From JAMOBE01 sp039908285 (GTDB lineage Bacteria; Pseudomonadota; Alphaproteobacteria; Rhodospirillales; Rhodospirillaceae), in NCBI GenBank assembly GCA_039908285.1, contig JAMOBE010000142.1:1-6794 (forward strand): a DNA stretch of 6,794 bases, given 5' to 3'. This document shows, piece by piece, positions 1 to 6,608 of this stretch. A model generated the notes under the pieces. It made no database searches. It saw nothing but the letters and a program-made list of their open reading frames with translations, and was not told where the DNA came from. The stretch's first letter is position 1, and each line of letters begins with the position of its first letter. The position numbers and the translations under genes were made by a program.

Positions 1-39
1 CCCGGCCCCGGCCCCGGCCCCGGCCCCGGCCCCGGCCCC
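1..39. repeat. (CCCGGC)6 hexanucleotide microsatellite inside a coding region
   Basis: Six uninterrupted copies of CCCGGC (1-36) plus a further CCC. It starts at the first base of the window, so the true tract may be longer. In the reading frame of the partial gene each unit encodes Pro-Gly. Because the unit is six bases, slippage changes the length of the linker without shifting the frame. The minus strand reads as GGGGCC repeats, a sequence known to form G-quadruplexes. Confidence 0.9.
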
Positions 40-192
40 TACCCTGGTGAGCGGCGGCTGCACCTGACCGCGCCGCGGCACATCGCCGAGCGCTACGGCC
101 TGCGGGAGGGCACCCCGGTGGCGCTGCGGCTGCGCGGCGAGCACATTCACCTGATGCCGCCGGAAGACGCCGCTATTTCAGCGGCCCCTTGA
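1..192 (+). CDS. 3' end of an unidentified gene (possibly DUF120/riboflavin-kinase-like C-terminus)
   Basis: Only the last 63 codons are inside the window; the frame is open from base 1 to a TGA at 190-192. Third positions are almost all G or C until the last few codons, which supports real coding. The peptide begins with six Pro-Gly pairs, then YPGERRLHLTAPRHIAERYG, LREGTPVALRLRGE and a short polar tail. The pattern L-x-L-x-AP, then a helix, then GLR-(E/D)-G-x-x-V-x-L resembles the C-terminal strand-helix-strand of DUF120 (CTP-dependent riboflavin kinase-type, beta-barrel) proteins, which end with 'xIxAPxxLRxxLxLKDGDxVxI'. This match is by recalled pattern only and the catalytic part is outside the window, so no function is asserted. 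A TOBE-like or other small beta-barrel tail is an alternative. The final 20 bases overlap the 3' end of the convergent membrane-protein gene. Confidence 0.6.
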   Translation, partial: PGPGPGPGPGPGPYPGERRLHLTAPRHIAERYGLREGTPVALRLRGEHIHLMPPEDAAISAAP

Positions 193-529
193 ACACGAAA
201 AAAGCGCCGGCACCGATCAGCAGGAAGCCGACGATGTGGTTGAGGCTGATGCGCTCCCCGAGATAGGTGACGGAAAACACGGCGAACACCGAGAGCGTGA
301 TCACCTCCTGGATGGTCTTCAGCTCGGCAGCCGAATAGGCGCCATAGCCGATGCGATTGGCCGGGACCGCCAGGCAGTACTCGATGAAGGCGATGGACCA
401 GCTCGCCGTCACCGCCATCCACAGCGGCCGGTCGGTGTACTTCAGGTGGCCATACCAGGCGAACGTCATAAAAACATTGGAGAGAAGCAGCAGCAGAATC
501 GGCGCCACGTTGGGCGGAAACAGGGTCAT
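173..529 (-). CDS. DUF486 / DMT-family small membrane protein
   Basis: This encodes a 118-residue hydrophobic protein with about four predicted membrane helices: near residues 6-24 (PILLLLLSNVFMTFAWYG), 34-52, 63-84 and 93-113. The run SNVFMTFAWYGHLK near the N-terminus, the AVPANRIGY segment and the LKTIQEVITL helix are characteristic of the DUF486 (DMT_6) family, whose members are usually about 110-120 residues and lie in the inner membrane. The family belongs to the drug/metabolite transporter superfamily by fold; its substrate is not established. The ATG at 529 is chosen because it gives the family's usual N-terminus and has AGGAG (541-545) 11 nt upstream. A longer in-frame ATG at 628 would add 33 polar residues encoded partly by the inverted-repeat element, which is unlikely. 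Its TAG stop lies within the last 20 bp of the convergent gene. It is divergent from the kinase operon, with no obvious functional link. Confidence 0.9.
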   Translation of the reverse strand: MTLFPPNVAPILLLLLSNVFMTFAWYGHLKYTDRPLWMAVTASWSIAFIEYCLAVPANRIGYGAYSAAELKTIQEVITLSVFAVFSVTYLGERISLNHIVGFLLIGAGAFFVFKGPLK

Positions 530-540
530 CGGTTCGGATA

Positions 541-545
541 CTCCT
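541..545 (-). promoter_or_regulatory. Ribosome binding site of the DUF486 gene
   Basis: The minus strand reads AGGAG followed by 11 nt and then the ATG at 529-527. The spacing is slightly long, but this is the best site near any candidate start and it decides for the 118-residue protein over longer versions. Confidence 0.6.
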
Positions 546-593
546 GGGGGAAACCGCAACATCGGAGGGGGTCGTCGCTCCCCTTCGTCGTAC

Positions 594-755
594 CCTATCG
601 CGGCGGAGCCGCAACCAAAAAGATTCATTTCACTGATCTCAAAAATCTTCGCCGCGCGCGAAGATTTATGAGATCAGTGAAACAGGCATCGGCGGTTGAC
701 GATACGCACCACGCCACGGGACAGCTCTTGTTGATTGCGGCTCCGCCACGATAGG
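594..755. repeat. 162-bp element bounded by 30-bp imperfect terminal inverted repeats (MITE-like)
   Basis: The left arm 594-623 and right arm 726-755 are reverse complements at 27 of 30 positions (mismatches at 601/748, 615/734 and 619/730). The longest unbroken block is GGCGGAGCCGCAA (602-614) against TTGCGGCTCCGCC (735-747), with CCTATCG/CGATAGG at the outer ends. A second inverted repeat (628-682) sits inside next to the left arm, followed by 43 unpaired bases (683-725). No coding frame in it looks real. Flanking similarity exists, CCCTTCGTCGTA at 581-592 and CCCTTCGGTGTA at 756-767 (10 of 12 identical), but the left copy is separated from the arm by one base, so it is only a possible target duplication. 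The size, terminal repeats and lack of genes fit a miniature mobile element or a BIME/REP-like intergenic palindrome. It may carry or disturb the promoters of the two divergent genes. Confidence 0.75.
628..682. repeat. 25-bp near-perfect inverted repeat with 5-nt loop (inner hairpin)
   Basis: The left arm 628-652 begins TTTCACTGATCTCA and ends TCTTCGC. The right arm 658-682 is its reverse complement, with one A-A mismatch at 642/668; the loop is CGCGC (653-657). RNA from either strand could fold into a very stable hairpin, and supercoiled DNA could extrude a cruciform. No immediate T-run follows on either strand and the hairpin lies between divergent genes, so it is not an ordinary intrinsic terminator. 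Confidence 0.9.
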
Positions 756-761
756 CCCTTC

Positions 762-773
762 GGTGTATACACC
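762..773. promoter_or_regulatory. 12-bp perfect palindrome GGTGTATACACC, candidate operator
   Basis: The palindrome is perfect about its GTATAC centre. It ends 36 bp before the kinase ATG, just outside the inverted-repeat element. GTATAC-centred dyads are typical of several dimeric repressors, including some FadR-type GntR proteins. No regulator gene is visible in the window, so which protein would bind is unknown. The assignment rests only on symmetry and position. Confidence 0.35.
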
Positions 774-809
774 ATTGCCATTTGTCTGCAAGAGACGCAC
801 ACTGTCGTC

Positions 810-3800
810 ATGGACTCGACGCATTTCCGTGCCGCAGAGCGCAGTCAGCATAAAAGGCTCATCGCCCTTCTGGCTGCCGTCGTCATTTTCGCGATGCTGC
901 TTGTCGGCTACCTGATCTGGTCGGGTTACCAGGAGAAGGTCCGCAATGCACAGACCACCACGCGCAACTATGCCGCGATCATCGAAGCGCGGCTGGACGC
1001 GACCCTGCGCCGCATTGACAGCATCCTGCTGGAAATATCGTTTTCCCTGCCAGCCGACATCCTGAACCGGCAGGCCGTTCCGATCCATGCCGACAGGATC
1101 GATACCGACCTCGACGTCCACATGTCCAATTTCGACGAATTGGCTGGCCTGCGGGTTTTCGATGCCAATGGCGATCTGCTTTATACGTCGGAAAGCGCAA
1201 TTACTCCGCGCACGAATGTTGCGGACCGCGACTTTTTCCACATGCTTCGCAACACCCCCGAGGCGGGCCTCACCTTTTCCGAAGTGCTCATGTCCCGCAC
1301 CACCGGCCGGAAGAGCGTGATCACCATGCGTCCGCTGCGCGGCGAGCATGGCGCCTTTCTCGGGGTGGTCAGCGCCGTCATCGAGCTTGGGCACTTCGAG
1401 ACGCTTTTTCAGTCACTGGACCTCGGGCGCCGGGGGCTTGTCGCCATCCACCGGACCGACACGTTCAACGCCGTCGTCGGCTGGCCGCCGTTCGACGTGG
1501 AGGCCGACGGCGCCCTGTCGCCGGGGACTCCCACGCACCAGGCGATGCAGGCCGGCGAGGCGCGCATATTCAGCATCAGAAAGCTGGATCTCTACCCCTT
1601 TTCCGTGGTGGCGGCGCTCGCCACCAGCGACGTGCTGGCCGGCTGGACGGAACAGACGGTTGCAATCTGCATCCTGTCCCTGTTCCTGATGACTCTGCTG
1701 ATCGGTCTTTTGTCCCGCCTGTCCCACTCCGAAACGCAAAGGGCGGACGTGATCGACGAATTGAAGCAGACCGTGACGGACCTGAGGCAGGCGGAAGCCG
1801 AGAGGCAGGACGCGCTCGACCTGACCACGCTTCTGCTTGACGAGTCCCCCGCCCCCATTCTCGCCTACACCCCCGCCGGCCAATGCGTCCGGGCCAGTCT
1901 TGGCGTGGACCCGATCATCGGCGCAACCCACGAACAGGTTCTCGCGCAGAATTTCCATCAGATCCGGTCCTGGAAGGAGAGCGGAATCTATGCGGATGCC
2001 ATGGCCACCCTGGAAACCGGGCAGTCGCGCCGCCGCACCACCTGGATTAGAACGACCTTTGGTCGCGAAGTCTGGCTTGACTGCCATTTTTGGCTGCGCC
2101 AGCACCGCTCCGAGCCGCTGCTCTTTCTCATGGTCATCGACGTGACCGAGCAGATGCGCGCCGTCGAGAAACTGAAGACCAGCGAGGTGCGTTTCCGCCA
2201 GTTGTTCAATGCCATGAACAGTGGCGCGGTTGTTTATGAGGCGGTGGATGACGGCGCGGACTTCGTATTCAGGGACTTCAATGCGACCGCGGAAAAGATC
2301 GACGGGGCGAAACGGGAAGACCTTCTGAACAGGCGCGTGACCGAAGCTTTCCCAGGGATTCGGGAGATGGGGCTCCTCGACGTCTTCACGCGCGTATGGA
2401 AAGGCGGGACCGCGGAGCTTTACCCTCAGAGCTATTACTCCGATGGACGCATCTCCGGCTGGCGCGAGAACTTCGTCACCCGCCTCGATACCGGCGAGTT
2501 GGTGGTCATCTATGACGACGTGACCCACCGCAAGCAGGCCGAGGCGGCGCTGACGGAGGCCAAGCAGGCCGCCGAGGCCGCCAACCGGGCCAAGTCGGGC
2601 TTTCTCGCCAACATGAGCCACGAGATCCGCACGCCGATGAACGCCATCCTCGGCCTCACCTGGCTGGTTCTGGAGACCGATCTCGCACCGAGACCGCGGG
2701 ATTTCCTGAGGAAGGCGTACTCCTCCGGTCAGGCCCTGCTTGGGCTCCTCAACGACATCCTGGACTACTCGAAGATCGAGGCCGGGCACCTGGAACTCGA
2801 GCACGAGCCCATGCGGGTCAGGGAGAGCCTGAAGAACGTCGCCGATCTTTTCGGGGCCAAGGCCGAGGAAAAGGGGCTGAAGCTGCTCTTCGACATTGCC
2901 CCCTCGATTCCCGCCAATGTTCTCGGCGACCGGCTGCGACTCTCGCAGGTCCTCAACAACATCGTCGGCAACGCCATCAAGTTCACCGAGCAGGGCGAGA
3001 TTCGCATCATTGCCGAGGCCGTCCCCCGTGATGACGACTCTCTTATTCTGCGCTTTCGGGTCCACGATTCGGGCATCGGTCTGTCGAAGACCCAATTGGA
3101 AACCCTGTTCAGGCCCTTCGTCCAGGCGGATGGCGCGACGACCCGCAAATACGGCGGCACCGGTCTCGGCCTGGCCATCAGCCGGCAACTGGTCAACCTG
3201 ATGGACGGCGAAATCACCGCCACCAGTGTCGAGGGGGAGGGCTCCACCTTTGAATTCACCATTCAGGTTGGTTTGCCGACGACACCCGACGAAGAGTCCG
3301 ACTCGAACCATCCAGCGGTGGGGGACTCGGCAGGCTGGGCGGCGGCGGCGAACTGCTTCGAGAGAGCCCGCGTGTTGCTGGTTGAGGACCATGCCGTCAA
3401 TCAGGTGGTGGCGGTCGAGCTGCTGAAGCGACTTGGCGTAGAGGTGACCTTGGTCGGCAATGGCCGCGACGCCGTTACCGCGGTGCAACGGCAGCCGTTC
3501 GATGCCGTGCTGATGGACCTGCACATGCCGATCATGGACGGTCTTGAGGCAACCCGCCGCATTCGCGAGCTTCCAGAGGGGCAGTCCCTCCCCATCATCG
3601 CCATGACGGCCGCGGTGATGACGGAAGACCGCGACCGTTGCGCCGCCGTCGGCATGGTGAATTTCATCGCCAAGCCCATCGACACCGACGAGTTGCTTCG
3701 TGTTCTGCGGGAACGGTTGCCGACCAGGGACGTGCTGGCGCTCCGCCCCCCAACCGCCGCCCCTCCGGAGACTGCGGAGACCGTTGACACCGAACCGTTT

Positions 3801-4421
3801 TTCCTGCCGGAGAGTCTTCCCGGCGTCGACTACGGCAAGGCCCTGCGCCGTCTGAACGGCAGGCGCGACCTGCTGGCCCGCGTGCTGCTGTCGTTCGCCG
3901 ACTCGGAGGCAGACACCCTGTCACGCCTCGACGCGGCACTTCAGAGGCGGGACACGGACCAGGCCATCGCCCTGCTGCACGCCCTCCGGGGGACGGCGGG
4001 CAATCTTGGCGCCACGAGCCTGGCCGAGACCGCCCTCCAACTGGAACAGGATATCAGGGCCGGCGGACCATTGACCTCCCACCTGACCTCCCACCGGGCC
4101 TTTGCGGAGATGCTGGGGGTAACCATTGCCGCCATCCGAACCGCCGGTCCCCAGATCCAACCTGGCCTCGCGGCCACGGACGAGACCATCGACCTCCAGG
4201 AGCTGGAGCAGACGCTCGCCGCCCTGACGCCGCTTCTGGAGGGGCGCGACCTGATCCCCCATGACCTGATGCAGTCCCTGCACCGACTGGCGCAGGCCGA
4301 CCTGCCGGGAGCCCCCCTGGCAAAGCTGTTGCACCAGCTTGACCGGTTCGATCATAGTGGTGCCCTGGTCAGTGTCGCCCAGGTGGTGAGATCTTTGCGA
4401 CAGGAAGACGTATCGACATGA
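810..4421 (+). CDS. Membrane hybrid sensor histidine kinase (Cache-PAS-PAS-HisKA-HATPase-REC-Hpt)
   Basis: This 1203-residue inner-membrane kinase carries an internal phosphorelay. Membrane helices at about 17-37 and 284-302 enclose a periplasmic double-Cache-like sensor (about 40-280), containing VADRDFFHML and a long-strand core ending GVVSAVIELGHFE. Two PAS domains follow: about 336-450 (ending VIDVTEQ) and 460-573 (ending YDDVTHRKQAE), then an Ala/Glu-rich coiled coil. HisKA has phospho-accepting H604 in NMSHEIRTPMN. The ATPase domain has the N box (N721), G1 box DSGIGL (D753) and G2 box GTGLGL (783-788). REC (about 853-968) has acidic E859/D860, phospho-acceptor D903 in MDLHMPIMDG, T933 and K955. 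Hpt (about 1003-1100) has H1057 in HALRGTAGNLG. A helical tail of about 100 residues ends the protein. The ATG at 810 is preferred because upstream starts such as TTG 735 lie inside the inverted-repeat arm; its ribosome site is weak (AAGAGA, about 14 nt away). The stop overlaps the next start by 4 bp. The architecture is BarA/ArcB-like, but no ortholog is claimed. Confidence 0.95.
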   Translation: MDSTHFRAAERSQHKRLIALLAAVVIFAMLLVGYLIWSGYQEKVRNAQTTTRNYAAIIEARLDATLRRIDSILLEISFSLPADILNRQAVPIHADRIDTDLDVHMSNFDELAGLRVFDANGDLLYTSESAITPRTNVADRDFFHMLRNTPEAGLTFSEVLMSRTTGRKSVITMRPLRGEHGAFLGVVSAVIELGHFETLFQSLDLGRRGLVAIHRTDTFNAVVGWPPFDVEADGALSPGTPTHQAMQAGEARIFSIRKLDLYPFSVVAALATSDVLAGWTEQTVAICILSLFLMTLLIGLLSRLSHSETQRADVIDELKQTVTDLRQAEAERQDALDLTTLLLDESPAPILAYTPAGQCVRASLGVDPIIGATHEQVLAQNFHQIRSWKESGIYADAMATLETGQSRRRTTWIRTTFGREVWLDCHFWLRQHRSEPLLFLMVIDVTEQMRAVEKLKTSEVRFRQLFNAMNSGAVVYEAVDDGADFVFRDFNATAEKIDGAKREDLLNRRVTEAFPGIREMGLLDVFTRVWKGGTAELYPQSYYSDGRISGWRENFVTRLDTGELVVIYDDVTHRKQAEAALTEAKQAAEAANRAKSGFLANMSHEIRTPMNAILGLTWLVLETDLAPRPRDFLRKAYSSGQALLGLLNDILDYSKIEAGHLELEHEPMRVRESLKNVADLFGAKAEEKGLKLLFDIAPSIPANVLGDRLRLSQVLNNIVGNAIKFTEQGEIRIIAEAVPRDDDSLILRFRVHDSGIGLSKTQLETLFRPFVQADGATTRKYGGTGLGLAISRQLVNLMDGEITATSVEGEGSTFEFTIQVGLPTTPDEESDSNHPAVGDSAGWAAAANCFERARVLLVEDHAVNQVVAVELLKRLGVEVTLVGNGRDAVTAVQRQPFDAVLMDLHMPIMDGLEATRRIRELPEGQSLPIIAMTAAVMTEDRDRCAAVGMVNFIAKPIDTDELLRVLRERLPTRDVLALRPPTAAPPETAETVDTEPFFLPESLPGVDYGKALRRLNGRRDLLARVLLSFADSEADTLSRLDAALQRRDTDQAIALLHALRGTAGNLGATSLAETALQLEQDIRAGGPLTSHLTSHRAFAEMLGVTIAAIRTAGPQIQPGLAATDETIDLQELEQTLAALTPLLEGRDLIPHDLMQSLHRLAQADLPGAPLAKLLHQLDRFDHSGALVSVAQVVRSLRQEDVST
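4072..4095 (+). repeat. Perfect 12-bp tandem duplication in the Hpt coding region
   Basis: TGACCTCCCACC occurs twice back to back (4072-4083 and 4084-4095). In the kinase frame it gives LTSHLTSH at residues 1088-1095, a four-residue in-frame duplication. It lies after the phospho-histidine helix, probably in a loop or helix end of the Hpt bundle, so the protein remains intact. Confidence 0.85.
4402..4421 (+). promoter_or_regulatory. Ribosome binding site and ATGA start/stop overlap coupling the two operon genes
   Basis: AGGAAG at 4402-4407 stands 10 nt before the ATG at 4418-4420, inside the end of the kinase gene. The kinase TGA (4419-4421) overlaps that ATG. This arrangement usually means translational coupling and matched production of a kinase and its partner. 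Confidence 0.8.
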
Positions 4422-6484
4422 GCCCCGCCACCACAGAGAAGCCCCTGATCCTTCTGGTTGATGACATGCCGTCCAATTTGCATGTCCTTGTCGAGTCGCT
4501 GCGGGATGACTACAGCCTCAAGATCACCACCAGCGGCGCCGAGGCCTTGAAACTGGCGGAGACCGAGAAACGGCCCCACCTCATCCTGCTGGACATGATG
4601 ATGCCGGAGATGAGCGGCGTCGATGTGCTGCGGCATCTTCGTCGCAACCCCGGAACCCGCGACATTCCGGTGATTTTCGTCAGCGCCGACACCTCCGAGC
4701 AGAGCCAGATCGACAGCCTGGATCTGGGGGCGGATGACTACCTCACCAAGCCGGTGGTCCGGGCAGTGCTGTTGGCCCGGGTGCGCAATCTCCTCCTGCG
4801 CAAGCAGACGGAGGCGCAATTGCGCCTGGCGTCTCACGTTTTTCACCACAGCGGCGAAGCCATTCTGATTACCGACAGCAACAACCGGATCGTCGAGGTC
4901 AACCCTTCCTTCACGCGACTCACCGGCTACAGCGCCGAGGAGGTGCGCGGGCAGGATCCGCGCATCCTTCGCTCCAACCACCACGGTGCCGAATTCTATC
5001 AGGATATGTGGGCGCACCTGACGGACGGTGGAAACTGGCGGGGCGAGATCTTCAATCGACGCAAGGGCGGCGAGATCCATCTGGCCTGGCTATCCATCAG
5101 CGTGGTTCGCGACGCCGCGGATCGACTGTCCCACTATGTGGCCATCTACTCCGATATTTCCCAGTTGCACGACCAGCGGCAGCAACTGCGCCACCAGGCC
5201 CACCACGATGCCCTGACCGGCCTGCCCAACCGGACGCTGCTGCTGGACCGCATCGCCCAGGCCATTCGACTCGCGGAACGCGGCCGTCACGGGGTGGCGC
5301 TGCTGTTCCTCGACCTCGATCGCTTCAAGGTGGTCAACGACAGCCTGGGCCACGAGGCCGGCGACGAGCTGCTGCGGGAGGTAGCTCGGCGCATCTCCGA
5401 AACCGTGCGCGCCAGTGACACGGTCGCGCGGCTTGGCGGCGACGAGTTCGTCGTCCTGATGCCCGACTGCGGCGAGCCGGCGGACGTGGCTCAGGTCGCG
5501 GAAAAGGTGGTCGTCGCCTTGCAGACGCCGTTCGTCCTCGCCGGCACCGAGGCGCACATCGGCGCCAGCATCGGAATCAGCCTGTATCCCACCGATGGAA
5601 GCGACCCGCACATCCTGATGAAGCAGGCCGACACGGCGATGTACGCGGCCAAGGAAAACGGCCGCAACGGGTATCGGTTCTTTGCCCCGGTGATGGAGAA
5701 CGTGGCGACCGAGCGGCTTCTTCTGGAAACCGGTCTGCACCACGCGATGGAGCGGAATGAACTGGTGGTTCACTACCAGCCCAAGGTCAGCCTGCTGGAC
5801 AGCAGGATGACCGGGATGGAGGCGCTGGTACGCTGGAACCATCCCACCCTGGGACTGCTGCCCCCCGACCGCTTCATCCCGATGGCCGAGGAGACCGGCC
5901 TGATCATCCCCCTTGGCGAGTGGGTGCTGGCGGCCGTGTGCCGGCAGATCGTCGCCTGGCGGGAGGGTGGCCACCACTTCGGCCCCGTGGCCATCAACGT
6001 CTCGGCGCGCCAGTTGCTGAAGCCCGACTTCGTCGAGCGTCTGTCGACCATCATCGCCGGGGAAGGCATCGAGCCCACCGCCATCGAACTGGAACTCACC
6101 GAGACCACCATCATGAGCGACCCCGACCGGGCGGTGATCATCTTCAAGCGGCTGTCGGACATCGGCGTGAAACTGCACCTTGATGATTTCGGCACCGGCC
6201 ACTCCAATCTGTCCTATCTCCGGCATCTTCCGGTGAGGACTCTGAAGATCGACGGCTCGTTCATCCAGAACATGCTGACCGCCGAGGGCAGCACCGAGCT
6301 GATCAGCAGCGTCATCCAGCTCGCAACCGCCTTTGGTATGGACGTGGTGGCGGAGTGCGTCGAGACCGAGGGCCAGGCCACGATTCTGAGAGCGATGGGC
6401 TGTTCATTGGCCCAGGGCTACCTCTACAGCACCGCCCTTCCCGCCGACGAGCTGGCGGCGCGATATTCCTCGATAAAGCCGTAG
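4418..6484 (+). CDS. Response regulator with PAS, GGDEF and EAL domains (c-di-GMP synthesis/degradation)
   Basis: This is a 688-residue cytoplasmic protein with no membrane segment. REC (about 9-125) has acidic D15/D16, phospho-acceptor D59 in LLDMMMPEMSG, S89 and K111. PAS (about 136-250) contains ITDSNNRIVEVNPSFTRLTG and a typical WRGEIFNRRKGGEIHLAW strand. The GGDEF domain (about 255-425) keeps GGDEF at 340-344, so diguanylate cyclase activity is expected, plus an RxxD inhibitory site (R331-D334) five residues before it for product feedback. The EAL domain (about 434-682) keeps E468 (EALVRW), N527, E562 (LTET), D589/D590 (DDFGTG), K610, E646 (VAECVET) and Q666, so phosphodiesterase activity is also plausible. 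The usual GCD before QGY is GCS here, a tolerated position. The start overlaps the kinase stop, making it the probable phosphorylation target of the kinase Hpt. Which activity dominates cannot be read from sequence. Confidence 0.95.
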   Translation: MSPATTEKPLILLVDDMPSNLHVLVESLRDDYSLKITTSGAEALKLAETEKRPHLILLDMMMPEMSGVDVLRHLRRNPGTRDIPVIFVSADTSEQSQIDSLDLGADDYLTKPVVRAVLLARVRNLLLRKQTEAQLRLASHVFHHSGEAILITDSNNRIVEVNPSFTRLTGYSAEEVRGQDPRILRSNHHGAEFYQDMWAHLTDGGNWRGEIFNRRKGGEIHLAWLSISVVRDAADRLSHYVAIYSDISQLHDQRQQLRHQAHHDALTGLPNRTLLLDRIAQAIRLAERGRHGVALLFLDLDRFKVVNDSLGHEAGDELLREVARRISETVRASDTVARLGGDEFVVLMPDCGEPADVAQVAEKVVVALQTPFVLAGTEAHIGASIGISLYPTDGSDPHILMKQADTAMYAAKENGRNGYRFFAPVMENVATERLLLETGLHHAMERNELVVHYQPKVSLLDSRMTGMEALVRWNHPTLGLLPPDRFIPMAEETGLIIPLGEWVLAAVCRQIVAWREGGHHFGPVAINVSARQLLKPDFVERLSTIIAGEGIEPTAIELELTETTIMSDPDRAVIIFKRLSDIGVKLHLDDFGTGHSNLSYLRHLPVRTLKIDGSFIQNMLTAEGSTELISSVIQLATAFGMDVVAECVETEGQATILRAMGCSLAQGYLYSTALPADELAARYSSIKP

Positions 6485-6608
6485 GCTATTGGCCCTGGTC
6501 GACGGTGCGACCTCGCCTGTCGATCGGCAAAGCGGTCGGCATCATCCCTCGGCGAAGCGGCCGGCGAAGGCGAACGGGTCGGGACGCGGCTTGCCGAAAT
6601 CAGCAGTT

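Noticed and set aside
530..628. Longer start (ATG 628) for the DUF486 protein
   Set aside because: The extra 33 residues are polar, partly encoded by the repeat arm and absent from the family pattern. AGGAG supports the start at 529.
628..682. Intrinsic transcription terminator
   Set aside because: The hairpin is strong, but neither side has an immediate T-run and both flanking genes point away from it.
696..756. Sigma-70 promoter candidates (TTGACG at 696-701; TTGTTG at 728-733 with ATAGGC at 751-756)
   Set aside because: The first has no acceptable -10 box at proper spacing and the second has a poor -10. The evidence is too weak to annotate.
735..809. Upstream TTG (735) extension of the kinase by 25 residues
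   Set aside because: The extension is encoded by the right arm of the inverted repeat and the palindrome region. It lacks a ribosome site, and the ATG at 810 gives a normal membrane-anchor N-terminus.
1413..3524. Very long minus-strand open frame (703 codons) opposite the kinase
   Set aside because: It is an antisense shadow of high-GC codon bias, with no domain or membrane pattern, while the plus strand encodes clear kinase domains throughout.
5090..6226. Long minus-strand open frame opposite GGDEF-EAL
   Set aside because: It has the same antisense-shadow character. The plus strand carries all catalytic motifs.
6497..6512. Terminator hairpin after the GGDEF-EAL gene (GGTCG, 6-nt loop, CGACC)
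   Set aside because: The stem is only 5 bp and no T-tract follows. It is expected by chance in high-GC DNA.
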